DNA from: Taeniopygia guttata
Taxonomy: Eukaryota; Chordata; Aves; Passeriformes; Estrildidae
DNA: 64,000 nucleotides
Direction: 5' to 3'
Assembly (NCBI RefSeq): GCF_048771995.1
Contig: NC_133030.1
Span: 13,284,001 to 13,348,000 of the forward strand
The first letter of the stretch is position 1. Every line of letters starts with the position of its first letter. The notes under the pieces are model-generated. The model was not told where the DNA came from. It made no database searches and saw only the letters and a list, made by a program, of their open reading frames with translations. Positions 41,751 to 51,952 of the stretch are shown piece by piece. Both the position numbers and the translations under genes were made by a program.

Positions 41751-44700
41751 TGGATTCGCCTCAGCGGAGCCGCCTTCCTCAGCGCCTGGTTCAAAACTCC
41801 TCAAAAAGTGCTTTAACGTAGAAAACTTGGGTTCGAGACCAGAAAGTCGTGGGGTCAGTGCAGAGTGACAGCCGGTAAGTGCGCTGGCGATGTGTCCCAG
41901 TCAGAAGTGTTTTCAACAGCGTCTGCCCTACAATGTAACAACCCAGTCCAGGTGTTCATCTATATTAAAAAATAAACAAACAACACCCCAAGAAATTTTC
42001 CGGGTAGATAGGCCAAGGCAAATAACTGAAGCTCAAACCCACTGTGACTCAGCAGGAATGAGGATATTAACGTGTAAAAGAATTTGACCTTATTTTGAGA
42101 GATTCTGGGCCCTGAAGCTGAAAGTTCTAGGGACATTTTTTGTGACTTTGGGTTACAATACTTGGAGACTAACCTGAAGATATTTAGATATATTTAGATA
42201 TAAAATAGGGAAGCACTGGGAATGCAGTGAGTGAAGGTAGTTGGTGTAAAACGATGAGCAGAGGTAAAGATAGATGTCCCAAAGCATAAGGCATCAGGTA
42301 GTTTTGAGTCCCCTCAGCTTGCTAGGCATAGAAATGGTCCATGTGTAAACCCCAGGGGATTTTGGCTTTGGAAACTCCTTTACTTCACACAGCTAGTAAA
42401 GCAATAAAGTGAAAAGAAAGGAGTTTTCCATCCCAAATCCAAGTTGCAAAGAAGAGCAGATGGTTTGACCCTTAGACAAGTGGCAGCACATTCACCCTCA
42501 TGTGGTCATAAAAACAGCTAAGAATTATGGCTACAGCTGTTGTATGAGACACGTAGCAGTTCAAAGCATTCAAAAATGAGTCAGCCACAATAAAAAAATA
42601 TTTAGAAACAATATTAACACTACAAAATTTTTTTTTTTCTCAGCCTGGAAAAAGGATTTATGCTGTGTGTACGTGCTTTTCCCACACTAATTCTGAATGT
42701 CTTCATCAACTGCTGCTGGCAACATCCTGACAAAATATCTGTCATCCAGAAAACCACATACTGTGTCTGTACCTGTGACTCACAGCTGGCCTGCCCGTTT
42801 GAGATGTGAGTAAAGCACACCTGTTGCTGCTGGCCATTAAATTCCTGATCTGTTAGTTCTGCTTCCTTCCTTTCTCCTAGCCACCTGCCTGAACTTGCTC
42901 AAACTTGCCTGCTATCAGGGCAGTTTGTCTGGAAGTTTAAGCTTGGTGTCCCATCAAGTCATTACTGTGCCCTGCCTGCTGGATTCAGGTGTCCCACGGC
43001 CTTTAGGTTTTCTGTCCTCAGCTTGGCACATCAGTCTTGCCTCTGCACTTGATTTAATCTCTTCTGTGGGATGCAAGAGCTTGGCAGAGTTCCCTCTCGT
43101 GCTGACTTGGTGCCAATGGCAGTGAAAGAATAACGGTTTGGAAGATTACTGTTTCTCAGCTTTCTTACACACAAACAGGCAGCTCCACGGGCCCCCAGTG
43201 AAGAGAGAACATTGCAGTGTGAGCTCACATGTTAGCAAAGCCAGAGGATTCACAGGGAAAGGAGACCTTAAAATGCATTAGCAAAGAATAGGCTTCTGTG
43301 TGTGCTGAAGTACAAATCCCTAAGTGTATAGGACACAGGGCACTTGTTGTAGGTGACCATGAGTATTTAAATGAGCTTTCCTTTTGTAACAAATTGGAAA
43401 ACTTCAAAAGCAAACTGTGATCATAGCTGAGTAAATGCATCTACAGTAATTGAGGCATTAAGAAAATACTATTGCAAGACCTGTAATAAGAGCAGGGTGG
43501 ATTGTAAGGGTAGGGTAATGGTAACAAATTAACAAGAAAATACTTTAAGTCCTCTCACATTTTGCAGAAGCAATCACTATGGTCAGTTACCTAAGAGCAT
43601 ACATTTGACTGGTGGGTCTAGTTTCCTGTCCTGTCTCTGCTCTCCTAATGAAGAATTCACCTGCATCCTTGGGGAATGGCAGTAACACTGAGCTGACAGT
43701 GAAATAACGCATTTTCTGCACAGATCTCATTGTTCTCTTCCATTGGCGCCTACAAAACATAAAGCACTATACCTTAGAACACCTCAGTGATGCCAGTCAG
43801 CACCTTGTCTGCCCCATGAGGAGCCTGTCTGCCAGCCCTGTTTGTAGGCAGGTTGTACTTTTACACACCCCATGCTGAAAATAGTGCATCTCCAGAGTTA
43901 TTTTAAATGTTGGGATTCCCACAGTAAAATGTCTGTACTTTCTGAAGCCACCTGGGTGTTGGTTCATTTCTGTTATGCAGCAAGCACCGGTTCTCTCAGG
44001 TAAATTTTATACTTTGTAATTTAATCTTTTTAATCTTGCTATACCAGAAAAATTTATCCACTTCTTTTTACCAAGTTGCAGCTGATCACATTTATTTATA
44101 TTATTTTTTTAATGTGTATTTCTATTATGTCTTCAACTTGCTTTTAGTCCTAATTTAGAGACTACTCATTTGGTGACAGTAATACACTCATGATTATTTC
44201 AGTGCACATTGTATTTTCTCTTTTGCAGACTGTCTATTTTAACAAGAGGAAATGCAGTAAAAGTTTTAAGTGTCAACATTTACAGAGGAATGGAACAAAA
44301 TAATAAATCTCCCCTAAATTTACATCTGTATTATTAACAATTATTTTTAGAAACAGACAGATCCTGTCTGGAAGATGATTACTGCTGGAATGCATATTCA
44401 TCAAAATGGTCTCTCATTTTCACTTGTAATTGTTTCAGCTGTTGTAAGAGACTGCTTTCATTTGAGCAGTGCCTTAAAAGCTAAAGGAGTTTGAATTCAT
44501 TTTGTAAATAGATTCATACAGCTGCCTGTGGTATTGATAACAACAAAACAACTAATGGATCAAATGAAATATTTCAATCTACAATGGACCCATTAGTGGC
44601 ACCCAAGCGATATCAGATCTAGTATTTGCTTTTCTGATCTTCAGTCAGTTCAGTTAATGATATGCTTGGCACTCATGCATTTACTTATTAAAGACTTACT

Positions 44701-44845
44701 GATATTGCAACAGAAAAAAAAATCTCACAGTTAAATGAAGCTGTCTCCAAAAGCTAGAGGGGAGGTTTTTGCCACATGTGAAATTCAGTTAAATCATGTT
44801 ATCAAATACTCTTCACTGTAAAGGAAGAATGATTTCTTTTTTAAA
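41751..44845. other. intergenic DNA upstream of AMPD3
   Basis: AT-rich with no recognised exon. A consensus + strand splice donor, GCCG then GTAAGT, at 41,875-41,880 is the only gene-like signal near the CpG island. A short tandem of ATTTAGATAT units lies at about 42,180-42,203. Confidence 0.7.
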
Positions 44846-44850
44846 CCAAA
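44846..44850. repeat. left target-site duplication CCAAA
   Basis: Five bases directly before the TGTCATGG end of the retrovirus-like element. The same five bases follow the other end at 46,450-46,454. Confidence 0.85.
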
Positions 44851-46449
44851 TGTCATGGTTTGACACTGGCACAATGCCAGCGCCCCCAGGAAAATGCAAC
44901 CTATCAATTGAATGCTGTGAAATGCCATCAAGAACAGAGCAAAGCAGGCCTCCCCATACTTGTACTTGGACCACCGCCCACCATACCACAGGGGCTTCAC
45001 CCGCTTGGCCTGTTTGATGGTAGCGCATGTCTCACAGTCATGGATAATCTGAGAAATACTGTCCGTGGTTAGAGCCACCCCTCAGTCTCGTGCCCACTTA
45101 TAAGTGGCATCTCTGCCCTGATGGCCTGAGGCATCATGGGCCCATCGTGCTAGGAACAACTCTCCCTTGTGTTCCCAATTGAGGTCTATCTTTGACACCC
45201 CTATCTTTGCAGCCTGTTCTACCTGCTGATTGTTTTGCTGCTCTTCATTAGCTCTACTTCTGAGGACATGGGCATCTACATGGTGAACCTTCACAGGTAG
45301 CTTCTCTACCCGGGTAGCGATATCTTTCCACTCTTCAGCAGCCCAAATTGGTTTTCCTCTGTGCTGCCAATTAGCCTCTTTCCACCTCTCTAGCCACCCC
45401 CATAGAGCATTGGCTACCATCCATGCATCAGTGTAGAGGTAGAGCTTTGGCCACTTCTCCCTTTCTGCAATGTCTAGGGCCAGTTGAACGGCTTGGAGTT
45501 CAGTAAGCTGGTTTGATCCACCTTCTCCTTCAGTGGCCTCTGCAACCCGTCATACAGCTGCTTTCCACTTTCGATTCATCCCTACAATGTGACAGGAACC
45601 ATCAGTGAAGAGAGCGTAACGTGTTTCCTCTGCTGGCAGTTGGTTGTATGGTGGAGCTTCTTCAGCCCGTGTCACTGGTTCTTCTTCTTCGTCTTTGACA
45701 CCAAAACTTTTACCTTTGGGCCAATTTGTAATTACTTCCAAAATCCCAGGGCGATTCAGCTTACCAATATGGGCACGCTGCATGATGAGAGCAATCCACT
45801 TGCTCCATGTAGCACCGGTGGCATGGTGGGTGGAGGGAACCTCTCCTCTGAACATCCACCCCAGCACCAGTAGTCGGGGTGCCAGGAGGAGTTGTGCTTC
45901 TGTGCCAATCACCTCTGAGGCGGCCTGGACTCCCTCGTAGGCGGCCAAGATTTCCTTCTCTGTTGGGGTGTAGTTGGCTTCAGACCCTCTGTAGCTCCAA
46001 CTCCAAAATCCCAGTGGTCGGCCCCGAGTCTCATCAGGCACCTTCTGCCAAAGGCTCCAGGACAGACCATGGCTCCTGGCTGCAGAGTAGAGCACATTCT
46101 TCACATCTGGTCCTGTCCTGACTGGGCCAAGGGCTACTGCATGAGCCATTTCCTGCTTCATCTGGGCGAAAGCTTACTGCTGCTCAGGGCCCCAGCAGAA
46201 ATCATTCTTCTTGAGGGTAACCGGGTAAAGAGGGCTCACGATCTGACTGTACTCAGGAATATGCATTCTCCGATGACCAGAACCAAAGAGAACGAGTTCT
46301 CCTGGGAATTCTGCTTTTAACCGCTCTGTGTTCTCAGAGGCGTGTCCACCTTCAGTTGGTCACTCCAAGTGTCAGTATCCAAACCTGACCCCTGACTGGA
46401 TTGACCTCTTCCTTCCGAGAAAATTCTTTTCCTGTGTCAAACCACAACA
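44851..46449 (-). mobile_element. compact endogenous-retrovirus-like insertion
   Basis: 1,599-bp element. It begins TGTCATGGTTTGACAC and ends in the near-exact inverted copy GTGTCAAACCACAACA, so it has TG...CA ends as LTR elements do. A CCAAA duplication flanks it on both sides. Between about 96 bp of LTR-like end sequence on the left and about 150 bp on the right lies a block of pol on the - strand, from the end of reverse transcriptase to the start of integrase. No gag, protease, env or full LTR pair was seen. A 5-bp duplication fits several avian ERV groups; the class is not settled. It is a degraded copy. Confidence 0.85.
44947..46290 (-). pseudogene. ERV pol remnant: RT end, RNase H, integrase N-terminus
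   Basis: Reading the - strand in one frame shows, in order: the thumb/connection part of reverse transcriptase; RNase H with its TDGS and later TDA and VDAH acidic motifs; and the integrase zinc-binding region with an H-x4-H pair (HDASGH) and a C-x2-C pair (CETC). The frame is cut by three stop codons at 46,174-46,176, 45,550-45,552 and 45,082-45,084, with no frameshift. The sequence is lost before the catalytic core of integrase. It is non-functional: the polymerase fingers/palm and the integrase core are absent. Confidence 0.88.
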
Positions 46450-46454
46450 CCAAA
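46450..46454. repeat. right target-site duplication CCAAA
   Basis: Direct repeat of the five bases at 44,846-44,850, directly after the CCACAACA end of the element. Confidence 0.85.
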
Positions 46455-48627
46455 TAATCTGGAAAATTGTAATCATTCATAAACAGAGAAAATTTCTCCA
46501 CGGAATGATTGAATGATACCAATCATATCTATCAGTTTTATAAAGTCAATAAATCAAAAAGCATCATATTTCTTATCCACTGCTTTTCAAAAAGCCTGCA
46601 GAAATTGATTGGGCATGAGTATTCAGTGCTGTAATGGAATTAAAGCAGCTAAGAACTCTTGGTACATATGACTTGGTCTTTCTCAGTATTCAGTTAAGAA
46701 GGAATTTGTAAATCTAGAAGTTTGGCTCCTACTCTAAATAAAAACAACAAATTTCCTATGTTTTGGAGATTGTTCAAGGCCATTCGAGAAAGTGGGTTGT
46801 GAGATGAGAACTAAGATGAGAAACTTCGATTAGACCAAGCTTTTCCATAAACTCCCTCTTGAGTAGTTGGAATATGTACATACAAGATACTTGTAGGTTT
46901 ATATAAAATGCAAAATGTTTTTTAAATTATTTGTACTGAAATTAGAACTGAGATTTCTAGATGTGGAATCCAGCTCCTGGGGGGTTTTCAGCCAAGTGAC
47001 ATTCTCTCTTCTGAAAGGATATCTGTGAGTATAATTGTCCTGTAGTATATTATTATAAGATAAAACACATAGAATATGCAAATATAAACCAGTTTGTTTC
47101 AAACCAGAAATGGAAGTGAGAAATGCAGAAATTGCAAAAGAATGTGACTGTTCAGCTACTGCTTTAAAAATAAACTGGGAAAGTACCCGTACAGTCCTAA
47201 TAATTAGAGTCTGAAGCAACATAAAAGAAGTTTTCTGTGAGTTTATAAATAGAATGCACTGTAACACTTTGTTGCACAAGAAAGGTTTACAAGCAAGATG
47301 GGATCTGGTGTGTTTGGAATTGTAAGTCATCATGTGGACGTTTGGAAAGATTCCTTTCCAGCCACTTGGCAAATTCTTTGCTGGCATCTGCTAACTGCCT
47401 TTGGCACAACAGCCATGTAAAATAGTACTTTAAAACCAGTTTGTCTCAAACCTGCTTAGCTTGGACTTTGCAAGTAGTTACCCCAGATGGAAAACTGCCT
47501 TTCTCTGACTTTATGCATAATTTATCTGAAATCCTGGAGCTGTTAAAATAAGGAGAGATCTGAATGCATCAGACAAACCTGTATGTGTAGCTGAGTGACC
47601 TTAAATCTGATTTATAAAACAGAATTTTCCAAAAGATACATTTTAAATTTGTTATGTGCAATGTGGTAGAAGTAGTTTTTAAGCACAACTCTTGTGTACA
47701 ATGCCTTTTTACTCAACTTTGTTTTAAGAGGAATTTTATTTGCTCAGAATGAACATAAAATAAAATATTCAGCAAGCAACAGTCTAATAAATTAGACACT
47801 ACCAGTGCATGATAAATAATAAATCAGTGTAATTACAGCTCACAGAGGAGAACTCTGTGGTCTATTTTGGAGACCCCTAAAATAAAAATACTCTAAATTA
47901 GGTGATTTCTGCAAAAATCAGTACTAAAATCTAACCTGTATGTTTAGAATTAGTTTATATTGTTATGTTTGCAGGGAAATGCAAATAGTTCTGCATTTGT
48001 ATTATTATTGGCCATTAAGTTTTCTGTAATCATTAGTGATAAGGGTTTGCATCTGGGTTCTTTGGCTCTCACATTGGACGTTTCCTTCCCAAAGAACTGT
48101 GAGATGCATCCATCTGTGGGATGCAGATGAAGCACATAACTGCCCAGTTAGGAAAATGCAAGGTAAGATTTAAACATGACTTTACACAAAGGTCACATAT
48201 CCTTCAATAAACCCTGGGCTAGGTGTTGTTGAACTTTTATCCTTAAATAACTCCAGGCTAGATGCTGCTGAGCCGCAGTTTCCCTGTCCCCAAATTATCC
48301 CCCATCTTCTCTTTGTTTTACAAGTGTATTTTCCCAGTCTCTCCTTTTACAAGTGTCAGTGAAACTCTGCAACCTCCAACCCGAGTTCATTTGTACATGG
48401 GGATTCCTAGTGACCATTTACAGTCCAAAGAAACTTTCTCTGTGTTCTGTTTACCTAGTACTAAGCAAGCAAAGTTGGCAAGAAATCCAACCGATAATCT
48501 TCTTATCCTCCTGTAGAAAGTTAAACTTTGACTGGGAGTGGGAGTTGTTTTATTATTTTATCCAATCTGCCTGTGTAAAATTGCTATGGCCAAGCATGTG
48601 TTGTCTTTATGTTTCCAGTGTTTGGAT
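46455..48627. other. intergenic DNA
   Basis: AT-rich, with no repeat or exon recognised. A 162-codon frame on the - strand at 46,899-47,387 has no recognisable domain, and its composition suits a chance frame. Confidence 0.7.
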
Positions 48628-48812
48628 GGTCAGATGTTGGAATGGGCTGCCCTGGCAGGTGGTGGGATCACCATCCCTGGAGGTGTTCCTGGTGTGTCTA
48701 GGTCTGGGGGATGTGCCTGTGTGGCTTAGGGGCTCCAGGGACACTGCTGGCGTCACGGGGGACTAGATGATCCTGAAGGTCTCTTCCAAACGCGATGCTT
48801 CCATGATTCTAT
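48628..48812 (+). mobile_element. CR1 LINE 3' end fragment
   Basis: On the + strand it carries the CR1 3' end words TGGAATGGGCTGCCCTGGCA, CCCTGGAGGTGTTC, GGACTAGATGATCCTGAAGG and the closing ATGATTCTAT. It is 5'-truncated to about 185 bp and lies next to the GC-rich patch at 48.9 kb. Confidence 0.88.
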
Positions 48813-48919
48813 ATGAAAAACTACTTCAAAACCTCCTGTCCTCTTTCCACAAAGCTCACCTAAACTATCAGCTATGGCAATCTGCAGTCTGCGAGATTTT
48901 TTATTTCTTTTCCTTTAGG

Positions 48920-49250
48920 CAGAAACAGCGCATTTCCTTTGTGGTGCGGCAGGCAGTGCCGGGCGCTGCGCTGCTCTCCGCCGGTGCGGCTCTCCCCGCT
49001 CCGGGGCCGGGGTTATGTAAAGAGCCGAGTTACGCAAGGAATGCAGATTTTCCTTTACGTAACAGCCCGCCCCTGCCGGAGCCTTCCCTGTTGGTGCCGG
49101 CGCTGCCCATGCATTAACGGAGGGAAAAGCGGTGCTCCGGTGTTGGAGCATCTCTGACTCCATCCACAGAGACCTCTTTGCTGCGGTGGCTCTTTCCACT
49201 CGCGTTTCGTGAAAGTCCCGTCTCTTCCTTAACCTGCGGGACATTTCCTT
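48920..49250. promoter_or_regulatory. small CpG-rich patch with three bZIP-type sites
   Basis: About 330 bp of GC- and CpG-rich DNA, isolated in AT-rich intergenic sequence 7.7 kb upstream of AMPD3 exon 1. It contains TTATGTAA (49,013-49,020), TTACGCAA (49,030-49,037) and the palindrome TTACGTAA (49,055-49,062). These fit the D-box / C/EBP class of bZIP sites. It could be an alternative promoter or an enhancer. No coding exon was recognised. Confidence 0.6.
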
Positions 49251-49776
49251 CCATTAAAATAATAGCACACATACCTAAGTCGTATTTGTGCCCTTTTCTG
49301 AGTCTACGAAAGGCTTTATTAATTCCCAGTTATTAAGTTAATCCAATGTGGACAAGGGAAGTTACAAAGTTCTGTGTGCCTCGAGCTCTATGTTTCAGCT
49401 GCTGCCACAACTGAAGGATCTGATTCCAATCCCTGTGTCCAAAGACAGATTTCCAAGTCACTTCAGTGCCAATAGGGCTAGGAAAAAGGAGGCCAGTAGC
49501 TCAGAACTCTGTCTTTAGCAGATGTTAGGGAAGATTGCAGAGATGGTGAGGACTGTTGCTGTTTTCCTGTCCCCTCATGTGCAGACAGAGCATCATCAGT
49601 GGTTGTCACTTGGGATGCTTTCATGGAGCAGTAGATGTTGTCAGGGCTTCTGTGCTTGATGCCTTACTCAACTCCCTCTATCCTGATTTCTGATCCTGCA
49701 ACTTTACATGCCTTTCCTTTCAGATTTAGTGACCCTGATAAGTTGAGGTAGGTGGTTTGCTCAGAGTTTGGTTTGA

Positions 49777-49872
49777 TTTTTTGGGGGGTTTTGTTTTGTT
49801 TTGTTTTTGGGGTTTTTTTGGGTGGGCTTTTTTTGGGCTTTTTTGGGGTTTTTTTGGGGGTTTTTTTGTTGG
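49777..49872 (+). repeat. G-run / T-run low-complexity tract
   Basis: About 95 bp made almost only of G and T on the + strand, with seven G-runs of three to six bases (49,783-49,860) separated mostly by T-runs. It yields spurious Gly/Phe- and Lys/Pro-rich frames. Confidence 0.95.
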
Positions 49873-50982
49873 TTTTATGTTTGTTTCAGGGTTTTTTCCC
49901 CTTTTCCTTGGCCTTGTTTCTCTGTGGAAAGGCCTTGAATTCCATGGACACCTTGAAGGATTGATGTAAAGGTGTGCTCTGCTCAGGGCTTTTTTCAGGT
50001 TCTCTACTTGGACATTTTTGACCATACATCTTCATACCCCTTTCCTTTTTCATGTGTTCCTAAAGCCCAGGATCTGTGGGGAGGGTCTCTGTATGTAATA
50101 AACTCTTTGCTGGATCATATTGTGGAAAAGAAGGGATTTCCACAGGGAGCAGCTCCAGCATGGACACATCTCTTGGAGTGTAGGAATAGAGGCTGGAGGA
50201 GATGGCAGAAGGTGTGGGATGGAAGGTGACCTACTGGATTAGTCAGTGTTTGAGTGGCTTATTCCTGTAATCTCATGTACAATTAGATGCTAGTAGGGAA
50301 ACAGCCAGTCTTCTCAAATCTAGACTAAAGTGGAAGAAAAGGTGTTGAACTCAATGCCTGCCTTCCCTAATACTTAATTTCTGAGTTTCAACAACCTTTT
50401 GTTTAAAGAACAGAATTATCAGAGAAGTTTAGAACTTAAATCAGTAGATAATGAAAAAAAGGAACCATCATGTTGGCATTTCTTGAACTTTGTTTTTTTC
50501 AGATCAATTTAGTTTTTCTTCAAAACTCATATGAATAAAGTATAAATTTTCAACTTACATGTGCTACCCCAAAACAATGGGGAAAGGTAAATATGCTGTA
50601 TGCAAACATTCATTTAGTAATATGATACTGAAACTGGATATTTGCTAAAAGAGCAAGAGTAAACTTCACCATCCCTCCAGAGAACTTTTCAGCATTTTGC
50701 AGTGCAGCAGGAAGGAATGGGTGCTGCCATGCCTTTTCCTTGTGCCAGTGTGACACAGATGGGTGCAAAAGGTTGGAAGAGCATATCAACAGCTTTAAAC
50801 CACTTTTGTCAGCTTTCTCTGCGCAAGGGGCCAGAACCCTTTGTTTTCCATCCTTAGGCACCTGCAGGCATCCTTTGGATAAAATTAACTGTGAAAATTC
50901 AGTATAATACAGTGGAGAAACTGAAAGCCTTTTTGCCCCTTGCACTGGCTATCAGTTCCACATTGCTCAAAGGATGAAGACA

Positions 50983-51013
50983 TTTTTTTTTCTTTTTTTT
51001 TTTTCTTTTTTTT
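50983..51013. repeat. poly(T)/C pyrimidine tract
   Basis: 31 bp of T with single C interruptions, followed by CAG. It resembles a + strand splice acceptor, but no exon follows. Confidence 0.9.
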
Positions 51014-51921
51014 CAGTAGTATCTATGACTGTCAAAGGAACACACTCTGAATGGTATTTACTTTTCAAAACTCTGTACAAGCTTGGGAAATGCTGCATTT
51101 CAAAAGCCAATGGAGCCATCTAGTGTTTAAAAACTACAGTTCCATGTTGTTTGGACTTGTGTGTGCAAGACAACAGGTACAATCTTCATGGTCGGAGGGG
51201 GAAAACAACTCAAAATCTTTCATATTAATCCCAGACAGCCCTTGATTCTTACCAAATGTACAGTTATGGGTGCCAGAATTGACACTGTTTAATTGCATGT
51301 GGTGATTTCCATTGTTTCACTAAAGACACCCAAGTCTAGACAAAAGGGTTTTCTTATATTTACGCTCAGCCACTTTCATATATCATCATTTTCAGTTATA
51401 TGTTTTCATTTCTGCTTGGCATTTAGATCCTTCCAATACCTGTGCTGCTCCCTTGCCTGCTCTTTCAGGGCATACGCACAAGACACATTCACAGAGCTCA
51501 CAATTTACACTGATTTTTTTTCCTCATAATTTCTTCTGCTGAGCTCATATATAATTGCTCAACATTTGTCATCCACAGTCCTTTCCCCCACTACATATTC
51601 ACATGGGTCGTTTTCTGCATTTGTGGATAATGGATTTCTCCTAAAGACAAAGAAGCACAATTTTTTAAAATAATTGGGCTGGCTTTATTCTCCTAATGTA
51701 ACCTAGGAAGGTGATTGCAGATCAACTACTCAGCAAAAAGGCAAAAGAGAATTTTGCGGCCCTGTGGAGAAAAGTGGGGTCAAAGCAGAGACTGGGCCAA
51801 TTTATCAGCTTCTGCTGGTGTGGCAGATGTAGGGCAGAGGACAGGAGGTGTCATACCAGGAAGAGCCACTGACGTTTCGGAGACAAACCACCTCTTCCTG
51901 GGTCCATGACAGAAGTTAGTG

Positions 51922-51952
51922 TTCTTTCTTTTTCTTTTTCTTTTTTTTTTTC
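51922..51952. repeat. CT-rich tract
   Basis: TTCTTTCTTTTTCTTTTTC followed by a T-run; simple repeat. Confidence 0.85.

Noticed and set aside
41830..41840. GGTTCGAGACC, a match to the tRNA B-box
   Set aside because: The bases around it do not form a T-arm stem, and no A-box or cloverleaf was found upstream. Chance match.
46899..47387. 162-codon - strand frame
   Set aside because: No recognisable domain, AT-rich composition, no splice or promoter context; length is possible by chance in 64 kb.
49726..50025. Lys/Pro-rich - strand frame and Gly/Phe-rich + strand frames
   Set aside because: Products of the G-run/T-run tract, not proteins.
50983..51016. Pyrimidine tract plus CAG resembling a splice acceptor
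   Set aside because: No open coding exon or donor follows in a recognisable frame; simple repeat is enough to explain it.
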